Shown: positions 49,864 to 58,313 of the stretch, one piece after another
How the letters are laid out: each line of letters begins with the position of its first letter
How positions within the stretch are numbered: the first letter of the stretch is position 1
Assembly (NCBI GenBank): GCA_016709545.1
Contig: JADJMO010000009.1
Coordinates: 248,001 to 312,000, forward strand
Origin: Myxococcales bacterium
GTDB lineage: Bacteria; Myxococcota_A; Polyangia; Polyangiales; JADJMO01
Direction: 5' to 3'
Length of the DNA stretch: 64,000 nucleotides
Notes under the pieces: generated by a model
Database searches by the model: none
What the model was told of the DNA's origin: nothing
Seen by the model: the letters and a program-made list of their open reading frames with translations, nothing else
Made by a program: the position numbers and the translations under genes

Positions 49864-50520
49864 ATGAAGCTCCTCGACGATCTCCGCGCCGAACACGAGG
49901 TCATCGATCCCATGGTCGGCGCGCTGCGCACCTACGCCGCGCGGCGGGTCCGCGGCGAGGCCGACGCGACCGACGCCCCGCGCTTCGTCGCGTTCTTCCG
50001 CCTCTACGCCGACCGGTACCACCACGCCCGCGAAGAGGACGTGCTGTTCCCCGCGCTCGTGCGCGAGCTCGATCTCCCCGCCGATCGCGGCCCGATCGTC
50101 GCCCTCACCGTCGACCACACGCGCATGCGGCGCCTGTTCGACGAGATCTCCGAGCTGCTCTCCCGGAAGGAACTGGTGGGCGACCACGGCGCGCGCCTCC
50201 TCCGCCTCGCGACCGAGTGGTCCCACGCGCTCTGGCTCCACATCGACGCCGAGAACTCCGTGCTGTTCCCCGAGAGCGCCGATCGGCTGCGCCGCGCCAA
50301 CGTGCTCGATCTACCCAACCGGGCGCCGACCGACGACGAGGCCGCCGCCCACGCGAGCGCCGCGGCCCTCATGCTGCGCCACCCGCCGCTGCGCGACGAC
50401 ACCGTCATCCGCGGCGAGGGCTGCTCGATCTGCCCGAACCACGGCACCACGTGCGAGGGCGTCGAGCGCGAGTGGTGGAGCGACGAGGAGAAAGAGGAGT
50501 TCCCCGATCACGTGGGCTGA
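49864..50520 (+). CDS. Hemerythrin-like protein with Cys-rich C-terminus
   Basis: The 218-residue protein carries a four-helix HHE domain: the ligands appear as LRAEHEVID, HHAREEDVLFP, LTVDHTRMRRLF and HIDAENSVLFPE, which together give the di-iron site His/Glu/Asp set. The C-terminal 50 residues contain GEGCSICPNHGTTCEG, a Cys-x2-Cys and Cys motif of an unusual type. Hemerythrin domains bind O2 or NO or sense redox state. It overlaps the convergent kinase gene by 13 bases. The cysteines are the part most likely to be functionally special. Confidence 0.85.
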   Translation: MKLLDDLRAEHEVIDPMVGALRTYAARRVRGEADATDAPRFVAFFRLYADRYHHAREEDVLFPALVRELDLPADRGPIVALTVDHTRMRRLFDEISELLSRKELVGDHGARLLRLATEWSHALWLHIDAENSVLFPESADRLRRANVLDLPNRAPTDDEAAAHASAAALMLRHPPLRDDTVIRGEGCSICPNHGTTCEGVEREWWSDEEKEEFPDHVG

Positions 50521-52604
50521 CGGCGCGCCTGCTGCACCACCGCGGTGAGGTCGTCGAGCACGAACGGCTTCGACAGGAACCCCTGGAACGACCCTGGTTC
50601 GAGCGCGGCCTCGAGCCCCTCGCGCGCATACCCCGACGAGAGCACGACCGGCACCTGGTTGCCGCTCTGCCGGATGCGCCGCAGCACCTCCGCGCCGTCG
50701 AGCCCGGGCATCGTGAGATCGAGCACCACGACGTCGAGCGTGGTGCGCGCGAGCACCTCGAGCGCCGCGGCCCCGTCGGGCGCCTCGAGCACCTCGAAAC
50801 CATCGAACTGCAGCGCCTGCACGAGCAGCTGGCGCACGAGCGGCTCGTCGTCGACCACGAGGATCCGTCCCCCGGCCGTCACCACCTTCGGCGTCACCGC
50901 GGGCGTCGCGGCGGGCGCGTCGTACGCGGGAAGCGCGACCGAGAACGTGCTGCCGACGCCGAGCGTGCTCTCGACGAGCACCGCGCCACCGTGCGCCGAG
51001 ACGATGCCGAGGCACGACGCGAGCCCGAGGCCGTGCCCCTGCTCCTTCGTCGTGAAGAACGGCTCGAACACGCGTCCGACGGTGGCCTCGTCCATGCCCA
51101 CGCCGTCGTCGCGCACCTCGAGCAGCACCCACTCGCGCGCGGGGGACACCGCGCCGAGCGCGTCTTGCCAGCGCCCACCGAGCGCAGGCACGCGCTGGGC
51201 CTTCGCCCGGATGTGTCCCCGGCCCTCGCGGAGCGCGTCCGACGCGTTCGTGAGCAGGTTCATCACCACCTGGGTCAGCGCCGCGCGATCGGCGAGGACG
51301 GTGGCGCCGGCGTCGATCTCGAGCGACAGCTCCGCGCCCTTGGAGAGGCTCGCGGCGAGCAGCCCGTGCAGCTCCTCGAGCAGCGGCCCGAGCGCGATCA
51401 GCGTGCGCGGGCCGGTCTCGCGGCGGCCGGCGTAGACCAGCATCTGCCGGGTCAGGTCCGCGGCGCTGCGACCCGCGCTCCGGATGCTCTCCGCGATGGC
51501 GCGGTCTTCGCCCACGAGGCGGCGCGCGAGCAGATCGGCGTTCCCGAGCACGCCGACCAGCAGGTTGTTGAAGTCGTGCGCGATGCCCCCGGCCAGCACG
51601 CCGAGGCTGTTCAGGCGCTCGCTCCGCTCGACGCGCTGCTCGAGGCGGCGGCGCTCGGTCTCGTGTCGACGGGCCTCACGCAGGTCGCGCAGCCCCGAGA
51701 CCCGCACGGGCTCGCCCTCCAGCGTCGAGTACACCGCCGTCACGGCCGCGGGGATCTCCTCGCCGTCCTTCGCGCGCAGCATCGTCTCGAAGGTACCGAT
51801 CCGCTCGAACTCGGTGGAGGACCGCGGAATGGCCACGAACTCCTCGACCGTGCGCCCGATCACCTCTTCGCGCTGGTAGCCGAGCAGCTGGGTGAGGCGC
51901 CCGCGCGCGTCGAGGACCACGCGGTCGCGGCTCAGCACCATGATGTCGAAGGCCTGCTCGGCGAGATCGCGCAGCCGCTGCTCGCTCTCGCGCAGGAGCG
52001 CCTGGGTGCGCTCGCGAGCCGTGACGTCGCGGAACGCCACCACGCGCACCGGCCGCTTGCCGAGACGGCCCTGCTTGGCCTGGAGCTCGGCGCGGAACTG
52101 CGAGCCATCCTTGCGCGTCCCGGTGATGACGTATTCGCCCTCCACGCGGTTCTGCATCCGCTCGAGGACCTGCGCGCGGTCCTCGGGAACGACGCACAGC
52201 TCGAGCGGCGCCCGGCCCAGCACCTCCTCGTGGCTGAACCCCAGCATCTCGGACATGCGTGCGTTGGCGTCGATGATCGACCCGTCGACGTGCACGAAGA
52301 GGCCCTCGAACGATGCCGCCGAGAGCAGCTCCATGCGCTCGTGGATCCGTTGTCGCTCCTCCTTGTCGGCCAAGCGGGCGAGCGCGGCCCGCAGCAGCGG
52401 CTCGACGACGACCGAGAGCTCCGGGGCGCAGGCGAAGTGCACCGTCTCACCGTGGTGCTCGAGCGGCCGCGTCCCTTCGCCGGCCTCGCGCGCCACCCGC
52501 ACGCCGTGCTCGGAGAGCAGCGTCGCGAGCGTGGACAGCCCCGTCTCCGGCGCCTCGATCAGCGCAGTGAGGGCACGGGCGAGGACGGCCGGCGGGAGTG
52601 ACAC
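50508..52604 (-). CDS. PAS hybrid sensor histidine kinase with receiver
   Basis: The frame of 698 residues is intact. An N-terminal region (about 1-85) precedes two PAS domains (about 90-210 and 210-325), a DHp with H-box GIAHDFNNLLVGV, an N-box NLLTNASDAL, a G1 box DDGVGMDEATV, an F-box FEPFFTTK and a G2 box HGLGLASCL, and a C-terminal receiver with LVVDDEP and VVLDLTMPGLDG. It resembles the hybrid kinase at 958-3620 but has two PAS domains. No membrane segment is visible. The partner response regulator is not in this stretch. Confidence 0.92.
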   Translation of the reverse strand: MSLPPAVLARALTALIEAPETGLSTLATLLSEHGVRVAREAGEGTRPLEHHGETVHFACAPELSVVVEPLLRAALARLADKEERQRIHERMELLSAASFEGLFVHVDGSIIDANARMSEMLGFSHEEVLGRAPLELCVVPEDRAQVLERMQNRVEGEYVITGTRKDGSQFRAELQAKQGRLGKRPVRVVAFRDVTARERTQALLRESEQRLRDLAEQAFDIMVLSRDRVVLDARGRLTQLLGYQREEVIGRTVEEFVAIPRSSTEFERIGTFETMLRAKDGEEIPAAVTAVYSTLEGEPVRVSGLRDLREARRHETERRRLEQRVERSERLNSLGVLAGGIAHDFNNLLVGVLGNADLLARRLVGEDRAIAESIRSAGRSAADLTRQMLVYAGRRETGPRTLIALGPLLEELHGLLAASLSKGAELSLEIDAGATVLADRAALTQVVMNLLTNASDALREGRGHIRAKAQRVPALGGRWQDALGAVSPAREWVLLEVRDDGVGMDEATVGRVFEPFFTTKEQGHGLGLASCLGIVSAHGGAVLVESTLGVGSTFSVALPAYDAPAATPAVTPKVVTAGGRILVVDDEPLVRQLLVQALQFDGFEVLEAPDGAAALEVLARTTLDVVVLDLTMPGLDGAEVLRRIRQSGNQVPVVLSSGYAREGLEAALEPGSFQGFLSKPFVLDDLTAVVQQARRQPT

Positions 52605-52684
52605 CTCCCCACATCGTAGAGCAGAGGAACCGGCCGGGAGCGAACCGTTTGTGCGCGACGGAATGTGGGTGACCCTGCGCGGCC

Positions 52685-52873
52685 ATGTCCCTCTTCCCCA
52701 AGCTCGAAATCGCCGTCGATCACGGTCTCGTCCTGCTCGTCGAGACCACCGCCCTCGTCCGGCTCGCCCACGGGCTCCTGAAGGCCCTCGAGCCGACCGT
52801 CGCCGAGCTGCCGGACACCCTGCGCGAGGCGCGGCGGGTGCTCGAGAGGCTCGATCGCACGCTGGGTCAGTAG
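52685..52873 (+). CDS. Small amphipathic protein of unknown function
   Basis: The 62-residue protein (LEIAVDHGLVLLVETTALVRL and LREARRVLERLDRTLGQ) is mostly two helices with Leu heptads, without a signal peptide or membrane segment. It starts 81 bases from the divergent kinase start and overlaps the convergent lipoprotein gene by 7 bases. The real-gene status is uncertain, but codon use fits and the start is well spaced from the neighbour. Confidence 0.4.
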   Translation: MSLFPKLEIAVDHGLVLLVETTALVRLAHGLLKALEPTVAELPDTLREARRVLERLDRTLGQ

Positions 52874-53568
52874 AGGCAGATCACGGTCACGTCGGTGGTG
52901 GCCACCGCGACGGGACCGAACCCGGTCTGGAGCGCGATGAGATCCGAGCTGCACCAGCGGTGGACGGCCGTGGTGCACGCCTGGCTCTCCAGCGTCGACA
53001 GCGTGCACTTGGCGTCGAGCTTGGGGATGTCGCCCCAGGGAACGCCCGGGTTCGGGTAGCAGTCCGGCGCGCCGATGCCGACGACGGTCATCGTCTGGTC
53101 CGCCGCCACCGACTGCAGGATCCCCGTGGCGAAGCCGCGCTTCTTGGCGGCGAGGTGCACCGCGGCGTCGCAGGCGCGCGAACCGAGATTCGCGGTCGTG
53201 CACGCGCCCCCGAGCACCTCGGTGGAGGGCGCAGTGTAGGCCTTGCCGGCGAGGCACACGATCGTGGCCTCGGTGGCGTTCGGGTACTCGACGGGGCCGA
53301 AGCCACCGACCGAGCAGCACGGGTTGCGCGCCACGCAGAGGTCGTGGATCTTCTGCCGACAGCCGAGCGCGTCGGTCGAGCTGGGCCCGCACGGAGCGAG
53401 GTCCGTCTGCTTGACGACGAGGAGCTCGTTGAAGCACGAGCCCGCCTCGCAGCTCGCGGTGTCGGGCCCCGTGTCGGGCGCTCCGCCGCTCAGGTCGCTG
53501 GTTTCGATGGTCAACGTGCACGCCGCGACCAGGATCGCGAGGAGACCGAGGGCCGCGAGGACCCTCAT
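52867..53568 (-). CDS. Cys-rich lipoprotein
   Basis: The 233-residue protein has a signal peptide ending LLAILVAACTLTI (lipobox), a short DTG linker and a Cys-rich body with spaced cysteines (CEAGSCFNEL, CRQKIHDLCVARNPCCS, CLAGKAY, CTTANLGSRACDAAVH). It ends in a typical beta-rich segment. The start overlaps the stop of the preceding gene by four bases (ATGA), so it belongs to the kinase-led operon. No enzymatic motif was found. Confidence 0.7.
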   Translation of the reverse strand: MRVLAALGLLAILVAACTLTIETSDLSGGAPDTGPDTASCEAGSCFNELLVVKQTDLAPCGPSSTDALGCRQKIHDLCVARNPCCSVGGFGPVEYPNATEATIVCLAGKAYTAPSTEVLGGACTTANLGSRACDAAVHLAAKKRGFATGILQSVAADQTMTVVGIGAPDCYPNPGVPWGDIPKLDAKCTLSTLESQACTTAVHRWCSSDLIALQTGFGPVAVATTDVTVICLY

Positions 53569-54404
53569 CGGAACACCCCGGACAGCCAGACCCCACCACC
53601 GCCGGCGAGCGGAGTGACCGAGACCTGCAGCGCCGCGGGGGTCGGTTCGGTGCCGCGCCCGGACAGCGCCCACACGAGCGTCGCGCCCCCGAGCGCGAGG
53701 ACACCGACGCCGAGAGAGACGTCGGCGAACAGCATGCGGCGCTTCAGACCGTCGACGTCTTCGCTCGCGCAGGCGGGCGCACAGGTGGTCCGCAGCTCGT
53801 TCGCGCGGCTCCTCGCCCCGAGGCCCAGCACCGCGAAGCCGCCGAGCGCGACGACGCCGACACCCCCGAGGATCCAGGTGCCGAGGGGGATCGAGGCCTT
53901 CGGCGCCTCGGTGCTCGGCGGCGCCGCCGGCGCGGGGAAGGTGATGGTGAGGGTCCGGTTCTTGACCCCTTGCTGGACCAGCACCTGCTCCTTCACCAGG
54001 GGCAGCTTGCCGTGCTGGAACTCGAAGGTGTGGGCGCCGGGATCGACGCTGATCGCCTTGCCGTCGAGCTTCTCGAGCACCACGACGCCGTCGATGGTGA
54101 CCTTGACGTCGATGACGTCTTTGCCGCCGGAGTCCTTGGCCCCGATGACGATGCTCGGCAGCGCGTCGTCCAGCTCGCCGAGGCGCCGCGTACAGTCCTT
54201 GCGCACCGGTGCCGGACAGCTCTCGCGCGCGCACGCGAGGAGCTGCTCGCGGGCGTCGATGAGCTTGCCGTCGGTCTTGAGGGTCTGCGCCTTGTCGCTG
54301 GCCTGCACGCACGCGATCTTCGCCGCCTTCGCGTCCTTGGCGTCGGCCGCGCGCGCCGGCCCGGCCGCGAGCACGAGCCCGAGGGTGAGCACCAGGCGCT
54401 TCAC
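53565..54404 (-). CDS. Membrane-anchored protein with PEGA-like and helical segments
   Basis: GTG 54404 overlaps the stop of the kinase gene by four bases (GTGA), giving 279 residues. A signal peptide (LGLVLAAGPARAADA) is followed by a helical Lys/Ala-rich segment with Cys (SCPAPVRKDCTRR), a beta-rich segment (IDVKVTIDGVVVLEKLDG, then DPGAHTFEFQHG) resembling a PEGA-type carbohydrate-binding fold, a linker, and two membrane helices (GTWILGGVGVVALGGFAV and SLGVGVLALGGATLVWAL). PEGA-domain proteins are commonly encoded near Ser/Thr kinases in myxobacteria. A downstream substrate or co-sensor role is plausible. Confidence 0.7.
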   Translation of the reverse strand: MKRLVLTLGLVLAAGPARAADAKDAKAAKIACVQASDKAQTLKTDGKLIDAREQLLACARESCPAPVRKDCTRRLGELDDALPSIVIGAKDSGGKDVIDVKVTIDGVVVLEKLDGKAISVDPGAHTFEFQHGKLPLVKEQVLVQQGVKNRTLTITFPAPAAPPSTEAPKASIPLGTWILGGVGVVALGGFAVLGLGARSRANELRTTCAPACASEDVDGLKRRMLFADVSLGVGVLALGGATLVWALSGRGTEPTPAALQVSVTPLAGGGGVWLSGVFR

Positions 54405-55788
54405 AGGCAGTTCATCTTCCACTGCTTGTTGCCCTTCGCGTCCATCACGTAGGGCGGGTCGCAGTCCTTGGCGGCCTCCACCGCCGGCTTCGGCGGCTTC
54501 GGCGGCTTGATCGGCGCGGTCGCCGAGGCGCTCGCGACCGGCGCAGACGACGCGGATGGAGCCAGGGAGCGCTGCTCGCCGCGCTGCTCGCGACGCTCTT
54601 CTCGGGGCTTGTGTCGCTGCTCACCGGCGCCGCCCCCGCCGCGGGCGCCGGACTCCGCGTGACCACGAACAGCACCACCGCCGCGCCGAGGAGCGCGATC
54701 ACGCCCACGACCCCGAACACCACGCCGACCCGGTGGCCGGACGACGGTGTGGCGGTGACCGAGATGCTCGAGATCTGCGACGGGGGCGTGGAGGGTGGGG
54801 CGGCGGGCTCCTCCTTCGGGATGCGCACCTGCGAGCTGCTCTCGACCTCGGCGACCTTGGCCTTGCGCGTGCACAGCGTGTCGGAAGCGACGCGCTCCAC
54901 CCACTCGCCGACCTCGGCCGCGGTCGCGACCGGCCCGACGGCCTCGATGGCCTGGGCCATCTCGCGCGCGTCGGAGTAGCGCGCGTTCGGATCCTGGGCG
55001 AGGGCCCGCGCGACGATGGTGTCCCAGATCGGCGGCACCGCCCCGTCGACGTGGCTCGGGAGCTCGTAGCGGGCCTCGCGGATCATCGTGATGATCGCCG
55101 CCTCGTTGTCGGCCTCGAACAGGCGTCGGAGCACGAGGGTCTCCGCCAGCACCGCGCCCGCGGAGTAGACGTCGCTCCTCCGCGAGACCGGCTTGCCGCT
55201 CACCTGCTCGGGCGACATGTAGGGCACCTTGCCCTTGAGCTGCCCCTGGTGGGTGGTCTGGAGCCGACCGGTCGCCTTGGCGACGCCGAAGTCGATGACG
55301 CGAGGGACGCCGTCGACCCCGACGAGGATGTTCTGGGGCGAGACGTCGCGGTGCACGATCTCGAGGGGACGCCCGAGATCGTCGGTGGCCTCGTGGGCGG
55401 CGTGCAGGCCGCGCAGCGCGCCGGCGACGATGGCCGCGACGATCGGCAGCGGGATGGCCTCGTGGCTCTTGCGCGCGAGGCGGATCAGCGTGGAGAGCGC
55501 CGAGCCGTGCACGTACTCCATGACCACGAAGAGCTGGCCCTCGTTCTCGACCACGTCGAGCGTGGTGACCACGTTGGGGTGGCGCACCCGGGCCGCCACC
55601 CGCGCCTCGTCCATGAACATGGTCACGAACTCGTGCTCGCGCGCGAACTGCTCGTGCATCCGCTTGATGGCGACGGTGCGCGTGAAACCAGCCCCACCGA
55701 GCAGCCGCCCGAGGTGGATGCTGGCCATGCCGCCCGACGCGATCTCGTCGAACAAGGCATAACGCCCCACGATTCGCATCGGCGACAC
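54401..55788 (-). CDS. Serine/threonine protein kinase with C-terminal Cys tail (one frame break)
   Basis: The kinase domain (about 8-280) has GRYALFDEIASGGMASIHLG (Gly-rich loop), VAIKRM (Lys), HRDVSPQNILVG (catalytic loop), DFGVAKATGR (DFG) and SPEQVSGKP (APE-like). A single membrane helix, VGVVFGVVGVIALLGAAVVL, follows near residue 365. The extracytoplasmic tail then continues after a frame shift near 54565 and ends CDPPYVMDAKGNKQWKMNCL, a two-Cys tail seen in several myxobacterial kinases of this type. It should phosphorylate Ser/Thr on target proteins. Restoring one base gives 462 residues. It leads an operon with the PEGA-like and lipoprotein genes. Confidence 0.88.
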
Positions 55789-55800
55789 GCAGGGAGTCTA

Positions 55801-56486
55801 TCAGAGGGCGCGGGCGATGAGGCGATCGATGGCGGCGAGGAGCGCCGGGCCACTCGGCTTCGCGCCGAGGTGAGCCACCCGAGGGCGGAGGGGGGTGCCC
55901 TCGATCACGCCGAGGACGACGAACCCCAGCTCTGGGAAGCGGGCCGCCATCGCGGAAACGACGATCTCGCTCGTGCTCGCGCTCACGATCGCGACCTTCG
56001 CCGGCGGTCCGGCGACGAGGGCCGTGACGTCGGTGAACGACTCGACGACGTCGACGTCGAAGCCACCCCCGAGGAGGTGGCGCGCGAGGCTGACCCGGAC
56101 GAACCGGTCTTCGTGGCAGAGCAGGGCGCGGGGGCGGAGACCCACGCGCACGATGCGACCGCGCGACGGAGGCGCCTCGACCTGGCGCTCGGGGATCGCC
56201 GCCCGGAATCCGGAGACCTTGCGGTGGAGGCGGCGCGTGAGGCTGTCGAGCACCGCCGCGGCCAGGTGCTCTCCGAGCTCGTCCTCGAGCGTCGGCCGCA
56301 CGTGCTCCTCCAGGAACGCGATCAGCGCCTCCGGGCGCGCCGGCAAGGCCTCGAGCCGGGCCGCCAGCAACGCTGCCTGCAGGAACGCGCGGACGTCGAC
56401 CTCGCCACCGAAGGCGACCTGCAGTTCGTGGACGAGCGACGCGTGGACGTCGAGCTGGGGCAGCGAGCGGGGAATGGGGGCCTCAC
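55801..56486 (-). CDS. Protein with receiver-like C-terminal domain, one frame break
   Basis: GTG 56486 is preceded by AAGGAGG seven bases upstream, an excellent site. The frame then breaks in the C/G run at 56476-56480; adding one base yields 228 residues (ending LIARAL). The N-terminal half is helical (VHELQVAFGGEVDVRAFL and LEEHVRPTLEDELGEHLAA). The C-terminal half (RPRALLCHEDRFVRVSLARHL, VDVVESFTDVTALVAG, VAIVSASTSEI) has a receiver-like alternation, with Cys-His-Glu where the acidic pair is expected and no clear acceptor Asp. It may be a non-phosphorylatable regulator. It lies 12 bases upstream of the kinase operon. Confidence 0.55.
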
Positions 56487-56552
56487 TGAGAAGCCTCCTT
56501 CATGAGGGTCGGAGGCGCCAGGGTCTTTCGCCTTGCGCCAGCGCAGGCTGGG

Positions 56553-58313
56553 TCAGCCCAGCCCGAACTCCGGCCCTTGCTTGCCGAGCATCACGCGCTC
56601 GTAGACGTCCGGCAGGAGCCGCGAGAGCCACCACGCCGACTTGCCGACGGAGCTCAGCACGAGCCGGTGTCGGCGTCGGGTGACCGCGTCCACGATCGCG
56701 GCCGCCACCGAGGCCGGGGTGTCGACCCGGCCGACCACCACCTTCTTGGCGTTCGCCGTGGAGCCGTCGCCCGCGAGGGCGTGCGCGTCGATCGCGGTGT
56801 CGACGTACGAGGGACACACGAGGAGGACATTCACCCCGAGCCCCCCGACCTCCGTCCGCAGCGAGTCGAAGAACCCGTGCAGCGCGTGCTTGCTCGCGGC
56901 GTAGCCGGTTCGCCCCACGAGGGGCGCGAAGCCCGCCACGCTGGAGACGGCGACGATGGTGCCCCGGCGCGACGAGAGGCTCGCGAGGGCGGCCTGGGTG
57001 CAGTGGACGGCCCCGAAGAAGTTCACGTCCATCACCCTCCGCAGCACGCTCGCGTCGGTGTCGGCGAGCAGGCTGCGGTGCGACAGCCCCGCGTTGTTCA
57101 CGAGCACGTCCACCCCGCCCCACGCGCGCACGACCGCCTCGACCGCCGCGGCGCACGCGGCCGCGTCGCGCACGTCGCACGGCAGCGCGAGCACCTCGTG
57201 ACCGTCACGGACCATCGAGCGCCGGGCCTCCTCGAGGCCGGCAGCGTCGACGTCGAGCAGGGCCACGCGGGCTCCCTCGCGCGCGAAGGCCCACGCCGTC
57301 GCGAGCCCGATGCCCCCGGCTGCCCCCGTGACCACCACCGCCTGGTCCCGGTATCGCCGTTCGTCCCCGAAGCGCGAGCGGCACCAGACCTCGAACGCCT
57401 CTCGCGAGGTCTTCGGGGTGTAGCCGAAGTCAGCCTTCAACCGCTCGCCGGAGAGCACCGGTCGATGGGCGAGGAACGCCACCTGCTCCGGGCCGTAGTC
57501 CGTGAGGCCCCCGCGCCGCAGCTGGGCGATGACGAACCGCAAGCCCCCCGACGGCAACGGGAGGAAAGGCTTGTGGAGCCGCGCGGCGATCTCGCGCAGC
57601 GTCATCACCCCGTCGCCGGCGAGGTTGTAGATCCCGGTCGCGTCGCCGTGCACGCCGCGCACGAGACAGGCGACCACGTCGTCGTCGAGCACGAACACGA
57701 ACGGCGTCTCGGCGTCGCGGAGGCCAGTGATGGCCGGTCGCTCGAAGATGGCCGTGATCTGGTTCTTCGCCCCCACGCCGAGGATGGTGCCGGGCCGGAA
57801 CACCAGCTGCCCGAGCTCCGGGTGACGCGCGCGGTAGCGCGCCAGCATCTCCTCGACGAGGCGCTTGTGGTGCGAGTAGGCGAACTCCTCGTTGCCGCGC
57901 AGCGGCTGGTCCTCGTCGAGCACCGCCGCGTTGTCCGCGTGGTACCCGTAGGCGGCGCCGCTCGAGGTCACGATCAGGCGGCGCACCCCTTCGGCGACGC
58001 ACGCGCGCAGCACGTTGTCGGTGCCGAGCACGTCCACCTCGTACTGGACGTCCCGCGGCATGCCCCGCGTCGGCGTGACGATGGTGGCGAGGTGGACGAC
58101 GGTGTCGATCTCGTGGGTGGCGAGCGCGTCGGCGAGCGCCGCCTCGCGCACGTCGAGGGTCAGGTACACGACGCCGGGCAGGCGCTCGCGGGGTGGGCGA
58201 ACGTCGGTCGCGACGATGGCGCGGAGCTCGCCGCGGTCCTTCGCCAGCGCCTCGATCAGCTTGTGCCCGACATAGCCGCTGGCTCCGGTGACGAGGACCG
58301 CTCGGCTGCTCAT
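56553..58313 (-). CDS. Fused extended-SDR (epimerase type) and classical SDR
   Basis: The intact 586-residue frame has two Rossmann domains. Residues 1-330: VTGASGYVGHKLIEAL, LTSSGAAYGYH-type segment, YSHHKRLVEE (catalytic YxxxK) and PGTILGVGAKN, typical of NAD-dependent epimerase/3-beta-HSD. Residues 345-586: VVTGAAGGIGLATAWAFARE, NNAGLSHRSLL, VSSVAGFAPLV and YAASKHALHG (YxxxK), a classical SDR. Both active sites look intact. The start ATG overlaps the stop of the upstream TPP enzyme (ATGA). The protein may carry out two sequential redox or epimerisation steps on a product of the TPP enzyme. Overall reaction unknown. Confidence 0.9.
   Translation of the reverse strand: MSSRAVLVTGASGYVGHKLIEALAKDRGELRAIVATDVRPPRERLPGVVYLTLDVREAALADALATHEIDTVVHLATIVTPTRGMPRDVQYEVDVLGTDNVLRACVAEGVRRLIVTSSGAAYGYHADNAAVLDEDQPLRGNEEFAYSHHKRLVEEMLARYRARHPELGQLVFRPGTILGVGAKNQITAIFERPAITGLRDAETPFVFVLDDDVVACLVRGVHGDATGIYNLAGDGVMTLREIAARLHKPFLPLPSGGLRFVIAQLRRGGLTDYGPEQVAFLAHRPVLSGERLKADFGYTPKTSREAFEVWCRSRFGDERRYRDQAVVVTGAAGGIGLATAWAFAREGARVALLDVDAAGLEEARRSMVRDGHEVLALPCDVRDAAACAAAVEAVVRAWGGVDVLVNNAGLSHRSLLADTDASVLRRVMDVNFFGAVHCTQAALASLSSRRGTIVAVSSVAGFAPLVGRTGYAASKHALHGFFDSLRTEVGGLGVNVLLVCPSYVDTAIDAHALAGDGSTANAKKVVVGRVDTPASVAAAIVDAVTRRRHRLVLSSVGKSAWWLSRLLPDVYERVMLGKQGPEFGLG

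Noticed and set aside
52685..52873. Hidden extra domain of the kinase at 50508-52604
   Set aside because: The frame is on the other strand, starts from its own ATG, and has no relation to the kinase; it is kept only as a low-confidence small gene.
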